Shown here in pieces: positions 31,863 through 37,765 of a DNA stretch of 37,765 nucleotides; position 1 is the first letter of the stretch; each line of letters opens with the position of its first letter. The position numbers were made by a program, and so were the translations under genes. This stretch comes from Geobacter argillaceus (lineage in GTDB: Bacteria; Desulfobacterota; Desulfuromonadia; Geobacterales; DSM-12255). The notes under the pieces are model-generated. The model was not told the origin of the DNA and did not search any database. It was given only the letters and a program-made list of their open reading frames with translations. Location of the stretch: assembly GCF_007830735.1 (NCBI RefSeq), contig NZ_VLLN01000033.1, forward strand, positions 1 through 37,765, written 5' to 3'.

Positions 31863-32759
31863 AGTGAAGAGCGATCCAAAAAACATCCTTGCCCCGACTG
31901 CACCTTTTGCCAGTGGTGCGGTGACGATCGCTGCCGCCTTTGCCGGGGAACCTGTGCGACTCCTCGCAGCAAGTTGTCTCAGGCAGAACAGATCGCTCTG
32001 TACGATGCCATCAACGATGTCGGCAACAATACGCATGCCGATGAAACCCTGGACGAACTACGGGGGTATGGGCTTCGCATCGCCCAGCCCATCCATGGCT
32101 ACCGCTTTTCACTCGATCCGCTTCTCTTGTGTGATTTTGGCCTGCCGCGCCCCGGGGAGCGGGTTCTCGATCTGGGAACCGGGTGCGGCATCATCCCGCT
32201 CATGCTGGCACGCCGCGTGGCAGACCTCGAATTGGTCGGGGTTGAGTATCAGCAGGCAATGGCCGACCTGGCCCGGCGCAACGTGGCAATGAACGGCCTG
32301 GCAGAGCGGATCACCATTCTCCACGAGGATGTAACGGCCCTGACCGGGCATTTTCCCGCTTCATCCTTTGACAGCGTGCTGGCAAACCCGCCGTTCCGTA
32401 AACAGGGGACCGGCCGGCTGAGTCCGAAGGCAGGCCGGGATCTGGCGCGACATGAATCGTCTGCCGGACTCGCCGAATTCCTGGCAGCCGCCAGGTACCT
32501 GGTCAAACCGGGCGGGAGGATCTGTTTCGTCCATCTGCCGGCCCGGCTCGGGGAGTTTCTGGCGACGGCCGCCACCCTCAAACTCGCCCCATTGCGGCTG
32601 CGTCTGGTCCACGGGGCGGCGACTGCCGATGCCAGAATGTTTCTCATCGAGCTGGCCAAGGGGCGGCGTGGTGAACTTCAGGTGCTGCCGCCCCTGATCA
32701 CCCGGGGTGATGGCGGCGATTACTCGGCAGAGGTTTCACGGATGCTGACGGGAGTGTGA
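31857..32759 (+). CDS. TrmN6-like N6-adenine methyltransferase with N-terminal Cys cluster
   Basis: From GTG 31857 the frame is 300 residues. Residues ~60-300 are a SAM methyltransferase with 'RVLDLGTGCGIIPLMLA' and the N6-adenine motif 'NPPF', as in tRNA1(Val) A37 methyltransferase TrmN6. The first 40 residues carry seven cysteines (12, 15, 18, 21, 26, 29, 33), a likely zinc- or metal-binding knuckle. TrmN6 homologues normally start at the 'DELRGYGLRIAQP' part. No ribosome binding site precedes the GTG, and no other in-frame ATG exists before the methyltransferase domain, so the start is uncertain. Confidence 0.82.
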   Translation: MTSEERSKKHPCPDCTFCQWCGDDRCRLCRGTCATPRSKLSQAEQIALYDAINDVGNNTHADETLDELRGYGLRIAQPIHGYRFSLDPLLLCDFGLPRPGERVLDLGTGCGIIPLMLARRVADLELVGVEYQQAMADLARRNVAMNGLAERITILHEDVTALTGHFPASSFDSVLANPPFRKQGTGRLSPKAGRDLARHESSAGLAEFLAAARYLVKPGGRICFVHLPARLGEFLATAATLKLAPLRLRLVHGAATADARMFLIELAKGRRGELQVLPPLITRGDGGDYSAEVSRMLTGV

Positions 32760-32808
32760 TGCTGTGGTGAGGTGGTGGGAGCGTTGACGACCAGGCCGGA
32801 AACCGCAC

Positions 32809-33339
32809 TTAGTCGTCCTTGCTCATCAGATGTCTGCGCATAAGGGCTGCCAGTTCGTCACGCAGTTCGTTGTCCCCGACCAGCGATACCTGCCGCTCAA
32901 TGAACTGTTCCTCCTCGTTCGTGAGGGGGCGGAAATGTACCTGTTTCGCAGTGGCAAGACGTTTGGCCGGCTGTGGGTTGCCTGCCTTCAGATAGATCTC
33001 CCGCACCAGATCTTCACCGGTCTTCTCGTTCAGCCGGGTGATGATCTCCCCTTTCAGAAAGGTGAGCTGCTGCAGCCATGGGCCGCTGGCAACGGTTACG
33101 GTGAGAACGCCGTCACGGATGGCGGTCGGTCGGGCGCGGCGGGCGACCTGCGGCCCGACAACTTCATCCCACACCTGCCAGATGGCGATTTCCCTGAGGA
33201 GTCTGGCCGCCGGCTTGCCGCCGAAGACGCTGGCCAGCAGGTCTGAGACCCCTTGAGGGCGGGGCATCCTTGCACGCTTGGCGCTTGTGGCCCGCCTTTC
33301 CGGTGCAGTCCGGTCGTGCCCATGATCATCCTGCGCCAT
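32809..33339 (-). CDS. DciA/DUF721 family protein
   Basis: ATG 33339 ('MAQDDHGHDRT') gives 176 residues and overlaps the end of the upstream small membrane gene. The central 'WQVWDEVVGPQVARRARP' and 'VTVASGPWLQQLTFLKGEI' segments are the DUF721 signature. DciA-type members load the replicative helicase where DnaC/DnaI is absent, so this protein is a likely helicase loader here. The flanks are disordered and charged. The longer frame to 33393 is less likely. Confidence 0.82.
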   Translation of the reverse strand: MAQDDHGHDRTAPERRATSAKRARMPRPQGVSDLLASVFGGKPAARLLREIAIWQVWDEVVGPQVARRARPTAIRDGVLTVTVASGPWLQQLTFLKGEIITRLNEKTGEDLVREIYLKAGNPQPAKRLATAKQVHFRPLTNEEEQFIERQVSLVGDNELRDELAALMRRHLMSKDD

Positions 33340-33583
33340 TGAGCCGCCTGCGGACCCGGCCGCCGATGAGCTGGCCAACGACGGCTCCGCCAATCGTGAA
33401 GGGGATGAATTTCCAGCTGAAGCCTGATTTGATGCGGATGTAGATGATCAGGGGGATGGAGATGTGGACGTAGAAATACCAGGCAAAGGTGAATTTGTCA
33501 CAACCTTGGCGGAAATAGCCGAGCGGCAGGTTGACGATCAAGGCGAGGAGGATGACTCCCAGGAGGAGCAGGTATACGTGCAT
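33326..33583 (-). CDS. Small hydrophobic membrane protein
   Basis: An 85-residue protein, ATG 33583 with GAGG about 8 bases upstream. It has three hydrophobic stretches ('YLLLLGVILLALIV', 'FYVHISIPLIIYI', 'IPFTIGGAVVGQLIGG') and a basic end. The 3' end overlaps the dciA start. No family recognised; conservation near dciA would support it as real. Confidence 0.65.
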   Translation of the reverse strand: MHVYLLLLGVILLALIVNLPLGYFRQGCDKFTFAWYFYVHISIPLIIYIRIKSGFSWKFIPFTIGGAVVGQLIGGRVRRRLNGAG

Positions 33584-33694
33584 GAGCGACCTCTTGGAGG
33601 CATCTTACGGGTCCCGGAAAGGTTTGTCAATCCGCTTCCCCTTGCATAAATGTGATCTTCTGTGGCAGAGTTGGCATCGGAACGGGAGAGGCAG

Positions 33695-33946
33695 ATGGTA
33701 GCAGACAACGACTTTGTGGCGATATTCAATTCAATTCACCGGGTGATGAAGGCCGAGCGACTCCTCAAGGAGTGCCGGCTCCCGATCCTGCTCATACCTG
33801 CCCCCAGGGCGGTCAATACCGATTGCGGCCTGGCAATCAGGTACGGGGTGGCGGCGCGGGAAGAGGTGGAGCGGACATTGGCAGAGAACGGTCTTACCCC
33901 GGAAAAGGTCTTCGTGAAGCAGGGCGAGGAGTATCTGGAGCAGTAG
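33695..33946 (+). CDS. DUF3343 family (putative Se/S carrier-like) protein
   Basis: I use ATG 33695 because GGGAGAGG lies 5-10 bases before it; a GTG at 33662 would add 11 residues. The 83 residues read 'VAIFNSIHRVMKAERLLK' then 'RAVNTDCGLAIRYGV', with a single conserved Cys, as in DUF3343 proteins. These often sit with selenium or sulfur genes, as here with yedF 25 bp downstream. Confidence 0.82.
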   Translation: MVADNDFVAIFNSIHRVMKAERLLKECRLPILLIPAPRAVNTDCGLAIRYGVAAREEVERTLAENGLTPEKVFVKQGEEYLEQ

Positions 33947-33971
33947 CAATGTTGCCGAGAGGAACCCAAGA

Positions 33972-34553
33972 ATGAAATCAATCGATTGTCGTACCATGTC
34001 ATGTCCCTTACCGGTGGTGACCGTGAAGCGGGCTCTTGAAGCGGGAGGAGGCGAACCGCTGACCGTGCTGCTGGACGATGGCGCACCACGGGAGAATGTG
34101 GCCCGTTTTGCCGCCAGCCGCGGTTACAGTGTCAGTGAAAGCCCGATCGACGACGGCTTTTCCCTGGTCATCAGCGGACAGCCGACACAGCCGTCACCAG
34201 CCGTAGTCAACCGCCGGGCCGCACCGGTTGTGCTGGTGACATCGGATCGTCTGGGTGACGGGCCCGAGGAACTGGGGCGGCTGCTGATGAAAAACTTCAT
34301 CATTACGCTGCTTGATCTGGCCGAACTGCCGGACCGAATCTTTTTCCTCAACAGCGGTGTGTTTCTCACCACCGAGGGGTCGGAACTGCTGGAGGCCCTG
34401 GAAAAGCTCGGCAACCGCGGCGTGGAGGTCTTTTCCTGCGGGGTCTGTCTCGACTTTTTTCAACGAAAAGACCAGCTAAAGGCGGGGAGCGTGACTAATA
34501 TGTTCACCATCGCCGAGGCACTGGTGCTGGCCGGCTCGGTCATCCGTCCATAA
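33972..34553 (+). CDS. yedF: YedF: TusA-like plus DsrE-like sulfur/selenium carrier protein
   Basis: These 193 residues hold an N-terminal TusA/SirA-like domain with the CPxP motif (Cys11 in 'MSCPLPVV'). A DsrE-like domain follows from about residue 75 ('VVLVTSDRLGDG', then 'FFLNSGVFLTTEGSE' and 'VFSCGVCLDFF'). This two-domain form is the YedF protein associated with selenium metabolism. A GGGCGGGAAC hairpin after the stop (34564-34586) lacks a T-run. Neighbouring DUF3343 strengthens the Se/S carrier interpretation. Confidence 0.9.
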   Translation: MKSIDCRTMSCPLPVVTVKRALEAGGGEPLTVLLDDGAPRENVARFAASRGYSVSESPIDDGFSLVISGQPTQPSPAVVNRRAAPVVLVTSDRLGDGPEELGRLLMKNFIITLLDLAELPDRIFFLNSGVFLTTEGSELLEALEKLGNRGVEVFSCGVCLDFFQRKDQLKAGSVTNMFTIAEALVLAGSVIRP

Positions 34554-34607
34554 CCTTACTAAGCGGGCGGGAACGGTTCCCGCCCGTGCCCAACTCCCCG
34601 TTTTGCC

Positions 34608-34636
34608 TTGACATCGTCCGCTCCTCCCTCTATTCT
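34608..34636 (+). promoter_or_regulatory. Sigma70-type promoter of hpnJ-hpnK
   Basis: A perfect -35 TTGACA (34608-34613), a 17-base spacer and TATTCT (34631-34636) precede hpnJ by ~45 bp. AGGAG sits ahead of ATG 34682. Confidence 0.7.
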
Positions 34637-34681
34637 GCGTTGTTCCGTTCTTCCTGAAAAATGTCCGTGCAGGAGTCATAG

Positions 34682-36109
34682 ATGAAGCCACTTTTTCTCA
34701 ATCCGCCAACATTTGAGGATTTTGACGGCGGGGCCGGTGCCCGCTATCAGGCCTCCCGTGAAGTTACCTCCTTCTGGTATCCGACCTGGCTCTGTTTCCC
34801 GGCCGGGATGATCGAAGGGTCGCGGGTGGTGGACGCCCCGGTGCAGAAGTTCACACTGGAGGACTGCCTCACCATTGCCAAAGATTTCGACATGGTGGTG
34901 ATGTATACTTCCACCCCCACCCTGCAGATCGACATCGAGACCGCCCGGCGCATCAAGGAGAAGAAGCCGGGAATCGTTACGGTCCTGACCGGCCCCCACG
35001 TCACGATCCTGCCCGAGGAGTCGCTTGCGGCCGGCAAGGGGGCGATCGACATCGTCTGCCGCGGCGAGTTCGACTACTCCACCAGGGAGCTCTGCGAGGG
35101 GCGGGAGTGGGAGCGGGTGGACGGGATCAGCTTTATCCGGGGCGGCAAGACGGTCCATACGCCGGACCGGCCCCCCATCGAGGATCTGGACGCGCTTCCT
35201 TTTGTGGCGCCGGTCTACAAGCGCGACCTGCCGATCAAGGAGTACGTCATCCCCCACTTCCTGAATCCCTACGTCTCCATCTATTCCAGCCGGGGGTGCC
35301 CTTCCCATTGCATCTACTGCCTCTGGCCCCAGACCTTTTCCGGCCGGCGGATGCGTACCCGCTCCCCGCAGAATGTCTATGAAGAGATCAAGTGGATCGT
35401 GGACAACATTCCGGAGATGCGCGAACTCTCCTTTGACGACGACACCTTCACGGCGGACCGCAAGCATGCCCGGGCCGTGGCAGAACTGATAAAGCCCCTG
35501 GGGATATCCTGGACCATCAATGCCCGGGCCAACACTGACTTTGAGACCCTCAAGGTCATGCGCGAGGCAGGACTCCGCCACGTGGTGGTGGGGTTCGAGA
35601 GCGGTAACGAGCAGATCCTGAAGAACATCAAGAAGGGGGTCACCAAGGACCAGGCCATCGAGTTCAGCAGGAACTGCAAGAAGCTCGGCCTCTCGGTCCA
35701 TGGCGCCTTCATCATGGGGCTTCCCGGCGAGACCAGGCAGACCATCCAGGAGACCATCGAATTTGCCAAGCGGATGGACCTGAACTCCATCCAGGCCTCC
35801 CTTGCCTCCCCCTATCCGGGTACCGAGTTCTATGAGCTCTGCAAGCAGGAAGGGTGGATCGCCTCCGACACCTTCCTGGACGAGACCGGCCACCAGTCCT
35901 GTGTCATCAACTATCCCCACCTTTCCAATACCGAGATCTTCAATTCGGTGGAGGAGTTCTACAACAAGTTCTACTTCCGCCCCAAGTACATCGCCCGGAG
36001 TGTCATGAAGATGATCACCGATAGCGGCGAGCGGAAGAAGCTCCTCAAAGAGGGGAAGCAGTACCTGGAGTACATGAAAAAAAGGAAGCAGGCGCAGCAG
36101 GGTAAATGA
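34682..36109 (+). CDS. hpnJ: Hopanoid radical SAM protein HpnJ
   Basis: The 475-residue protein has an N-terminal B12-binding-type region ('VVMYTSTPTLQIDIETARR') and a radical SAM core with CxxxCxxC at Cys206, 210 and 213 ('RGCPSHCIYCLW'). It reads as HpnJ. HpnJ works after HpnI (glycosyltransferase) and HpnK (deacetylase) to form the cyclitol ether head group of bacteriohopanepolyols by ring contraction. The downstream hpnK overlaps it by ATGA, so the pair is coupled. hpnI and squalene-hopene cyclase are not in the window. Confidence 0.9.
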   Translation: MKPLFLNPPTFEDFDGGAGARYQASREVTSFWYPTWLCFPAGMIEGSRVVDAPVQKFTLEDCLTIAKDFDMVVMYTSTPTLQIDIETARRIKEKKPGIVTVLTGPHVTILPEESLAAGKGAIDIVCRGEFDYSTRELCEGREWERVDGISFIRGGKTVHTPDRPPIEDLDALPFVAPVYKRDLPIKEYVIPHFLNPYVSIYSSRGCPSHCIYCLWPQTFSGRRMRTRSPQNVYEEIKWIVDNIPEMRELSFDDDTFTADRKHARAVAELIKPLGISWTINARANTDFETLKVMREAGLRHVVVGFESGNEQILKNIKKGVTKDQAIEFSRNCKKLGLSVHGAFIMGLPGETRQTIQETIEFAKRMDLNSIQASLASPYPGTEFYELCKQEGWIASDTFLDETGHQSCVINYPHLSNTEIFNSVEEFYNKFYFRPKYIARSVMKMITDSGERKKLLKEGKQYLEYMKKRKQAQQGK

Positions 36110-36969
36110 AGCAGCTGATCGTCAATGCCGATGACTTCGGGCTCTCATCCGGGGCCAATAGCGCTATCATCAAGGCCTGGCAGGAAGGTATCCTCACCAG
36201 TGCCTCCCTGATGGTCGGCGGCAAAGGGTTCGATGAGGCGGTCACGCTGGCCCGGGAAAACCCGGGACTGCAGGTGGGGCTCCACCTGACCCTGGTGCAG
36301 GGGCGGGCGGTGGTGGAACATTTCACCTTTCCGTCCCTGACCGATCCTGCCGGGAACTTCCCCGTTGATCCGGTCATGGCCGGGATGCGGATGTTCTTCC
36401 TGAAGCCGCTGCGCCGGCAGCTGAAGAGCGAGATCGAGGGACAGATCCGCCGCTTTCTCGATACCGGCCTCCCCCTTTCCCACATCGATGGCCACCTCAA
36501 TATCCACATGCACCCGACGGTGTTCGATATCCTTGCCGAACTCATGCCACGGTATGGCATCTCCTCCTTCCGCCTGAGCCGTGAGCGGTTCGGGGTCGAT
36601 CTGCAGCTGGCACCGTACCGCCGCCTGGGGAAGATGGCCGACGCCTTCATCTTCGGACGGCTGGCCGAGCGTTGCCGGCCGGAACTGGATCGCCGGAAGA
36701 TTGCCTATACGGTAGAGGTAAAGGGGCTCCTCAATTCCGGCCGGATGACCGAAGAGTACCTGCTTAAGGCACTGGACGTCCTGCAGGATGGAGTGACCGA
36801 GATCTACTTTCATCCCGGCTGCCAGCCGGACGACGAGCTTGCATTCTGGATGCCGGATTACCGGCACGAGGCCGAGCTGTCGGCGTTGACGAGCCCGATG
36901 GTCCGGGAAAAGCTGACCAGGCTCGGGATAGAACTACGCAATTACCGTGGAGAGATCAAACATGCTTAA
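36106..36969 (+). CDS. hpnK: Hopanoid deacetylase HpnK (YdjC family)
   Basis: These 287 residues start 'MKQLIVNADDFGLSSG' with the YdjC metal Asp pair and contain 'HIDGHLNIHMHP' with the histidine ligands. HpnK deacetylates the N-acetylglucosaminyl bacteriohopanepolyol made by HpnI. It begins in the hpnJ stop (ATGA) and its own end overlaps the transporter start. Confidence 0.9.
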   Translation: MKQLIVNADDFGLSSGANSAIIKAWQEGILTSASLMVGGKGFDEAVTLARENPGLQVGLHLTLVQGRAVVEHFTFPSLTDPAGNFPVDPVMAGMRMFFLKPLRRQLKSEIEGQIRRFLDTGLPLSHIDGHLNIHMHPTVFDILAELMPRYGISSFRLSRERFGVDLQLAPYRRLGKMADAFIFGRLAERCRPELDRRKIAYTVEVKGLLNSGRMTEEYLLKALDVLQDGVTEIYFHPGCQPDDELAFWMPDYRHEAELSALTSPMVREKLTRLGIELRNYRGEIKHA

Positions 36970-37342
36970 GACGTTTATCATCATGCTCCTTGCAGTTACT
37001 GCCGGCACGGTCGGCGATATCCTTCTGGCCAAAGGGATGAAGGAGTTGGGCGACATTTCGGCCATGAATCTGCGCGGCATACTGAATGTCGCGTATCAGG
37101 CGCTCACCACTCCGAAGCTGATCATCGGGACCGCCATGCTGGCGATATTCTTCTTCCTCTGGCTGGCGGTGCTTTCCTGGGAAGACCTGTCCGTGGCGCT
37201 GCCCATGCAGGCGCTGAACTATGTGCTGGTGGCCTTTCTCTCCCAGTATTTCCTGGGCGAGATCGTGACGCCGCTCCGCTGGGCCGGAACAGTCCTGGTG
37301 TGCGTAGGGGTCATGATGATTACGCGGAGCGGCGGGGCCTAA
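36962..37342 (+). CDS. Small EamA/SMR-like membrane transporter
   Basis: ATG 36962 behind GGAGAGA gives 126 residues with four hydrophobic helices ('FIIMLLAVTAGTVGDILL', 'LIIGTAMLAIFFFLWLAV', 'ALPMQALNYVLVAFLSQYF', 'WAGTVLVCVGVMMIT'). The size and the Gly/Ala pattern resemble EamA/SMR-type half transporters such as ArnE/ArnF. It overlaps hpnK by 8 bases and follows it in the same unit, so a hopanoid or lipid-linked substrate is plausible but inferred. Confidence 0.78.
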   Translation: MLKTFIIMLLAVTAGTVGDILLAKGMKELGDISAMNLRGILNVAYQALTTPKLIIGTAMLAIFFFLWLAVLSWEDLSVALPMQALNYVLVAFLSQYFLGEIVTPLRWAGTVLVCVGVMMITRSGGA

Positions 37343-37406
37343 CGCGGGACGAGTCCGGCCTTCGGGCGAAAAGTGCAGTGTGGGTGAAAACTAATCATAA
37401 AACTTC

Positions 37407-37435
37407 TTGACGGATGGATATCAAAGGAGTAAAAA
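37407..37435 (+). promoter_or_regulatory. Degenerate third promoter-like copy upstream of rRNA P1
   Basis: TTGACG (37407-37412), a 17-base spacer and TAAAAA (37430-37435) repeat the layout of the two promoters downstream but with a poor -10. The TAAAAACGCGATTCC that follows matches TATAAACGCGATTCC at the next copy. Confidence 0.45.
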
Positions 37436-37636
37436 CGCGATTCCTTGTTAACGACGGTCCGCAAGGGGATGGGGCCGGGAGGAAAAAAGAGACGGCGCAG
37501 AAAAAAGAGTTTGACAAGGGGATCGGTTCTGAAGTATAAACGCGATTCCTTGTCAACGACGGCCTGCCAGGGGATGGGGCCGGGCAGAAAAAGATTGGCG
37601 CTGAAAAAAGGTGTTGACAGGGAAAGCGGATCTGAG
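37430..37636 (+). repeat. Two tandem ~103-bp copies carrying the rRNA promoters
   Basis: Copy 1 (37430-37534) and copy 2 (37535-37636) share CGCGATTCCTTGT, AACGACGG, GGGGATGGGGCCGGG, a purine/A-rich run and a TTGACA near the end. Each copy ends just before the -10 of its promoter, so the duplication unit places one promoter -10 at the start of the next copy. Confidence 0.8.
37511..37540 (+). promoter_or_regulatory. Ribosomal RNA promoter P1
   Basis: Perfect -35 TTGACA (37511-37516), 18-base spacer, -10 TATAAA (37535-37540). The GC-rich CGCG just after the -10 looks like a stringent-response discriminator. Confidence 0.75.
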
Positions 37637-37642
37637 TATATT
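37614..37642 (+). promoter_or_regulatory. Ribosomal RNA promoter P2
   Basis: Perfect -35 TTGACA (37614-37619), 17-base spacer, -10 TATATT (37637-37642), followed by GCG. Transcription should begin near 37649. Confidence 0.8.
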
Positions 37643-37649
37643 GCGAAGT

Positions 37650-37678
37650 CTGCTGACGGCAGGTTGGTCTTTGAAAAC
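37650..37678 (+). promoter_or_regulatory. boxB-like hairpin and boxA antitermination signals
   Basis: A CTGC-TGACG-GCAG hairpin (37650-37662) is followed by GGTCTTTGAAAAC (37666-37678), a good boxA. This is the usual leader order for NusB/S10 antitermination on rRNA operons. The leader runs on to the last base (ending ACAAACTGG), where 16S rRNA would begin with the AGAGTTTGATC block just outside the window. Confidence 0.75.
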
Positions 37679-37765
37679 TAAATAGCAGATAGCTAAGCGA
37701 GTGGGTTCTCGAAAAACAAGAAGAGAACTGCAAAGAGCAGTTCAGACTTATTCAGTACAAACTGG

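Noticed and set aside
34564-34586. Intrinsic terminator after yedF
   Set aside because: The GC-rich hairpin has no following T-run, so I do not call it a terminator.
37395-37733. 112-codon and 78-codon frames over the rRNA promoter region
   Set aside because: They arise from the duplicated promoter sequence, lack start signals, and have Lys/Arg-rich composition on one strand and Ser/Phe-rich on the other.
37680-37765. 16S rRNA gene start
   Set aside because: The sequence ends in the leader before the conserved 16S 5' block, so no rRNA base is inside the window with certainty.

Overview
The window is GC-rich (AT-rich only in a few accessory stretches) and reads like the chromosome of a Desulfuromonadales/Geobacteraceae bacterium. 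The basis is the protein set: a GSU2403-type nucleotidyltransferase, a DUF2905 protein, hopanoid genes hpnJ/hpnK, yedF next to a DUF3343 gene, queH, a stand-alone Hda-like protein, and multi-hairpin intergenic repeats of the kind seen in Geobacter. The species cannot be fixed from this sequence alone.

Layout. (1) 1-1.85 kb is an accessory edge: the tail of a transposase (probably IS1380-like), a small leftward GRAM/PH-like gene, a ~700-bp AT-rich non-coding stretch with two families of repeated palindromes and a sigma54-like motif, a 46-codon antitoxin-like gene, and a ~158-bp multi-hairpin repeat. (2) 1.85-20.0 kb is a nearly continuous leftward block. In transcription order it holds a U32 peptidase, a lipid kinase, arnT, arnB-arnC-arnA(formyltransferase)-arnA(dehydrogenase)-arnD for 4-amino-4-deoxy-L-arabinose modification of lipid A, a DUF4911 gene, tldD, a GAF-GAF-GGDEF diguanylate cyclase, ruvB, an hda-like gene, queH, DUF2905, a phasin-like gene and ubiB/aarF. 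A second, inverted copy of the multi-hairpin repeat lies at 18.6-18.7 kb. (3) 20.2-25.5 kb runs rightward: a CpoB/YbgF-like lipoprotein, a LysM protein, dprA and topA, with clear intrinsic terminators. (4) 25.55-27.5 kb is an AT-rich accessory island with the leftward GSU2403-type nucleotidyltransferase and a small ORF behind a good sigma70 promoter. (5) 27.5-32.8 kb runs rightward: trmFO, a small membrane protein, maf, yggS, a TPR protein, a NodB deacetylase, and a TrmN6-like methyltransferase carrying an N-terminal cysteine cluster. (6) 32.8-33.6 kb is a leftward pair (small membrane protein and DciA/DUF721). (7) 33.7-37.3 kb runs rightward: DUF3343-yedF, then hpnJ-hpnK and a small EamA/SMR-like transporter. 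(8) 37.4-37.77 kb is a ribosomal RNA promoter/leader region with tandemly duplicated sigma70 promoters, a boxB-like hairpin and boxA. The window stops where 16S rRNA should begin.

Functional themes are the outer envelope (L-Ara4N lipid A, hopanoid head groups, CpoB-like lipoprotein, LysM protein), DNA processing (ruvB, hda-like, dprA, topA, dciA) and tRNA modification (queH, trmFO, probable U32/TrhP, TrmN6-like). The most unusual signals are non-coding: the palindrome arrays at 0.78-1.34 kb, the covarying multi-hairpin repeat pair, a 154-bp MITE-like element at 4.3 kb, repeats that supply stop codons, and the duplicated rRNA promoter.
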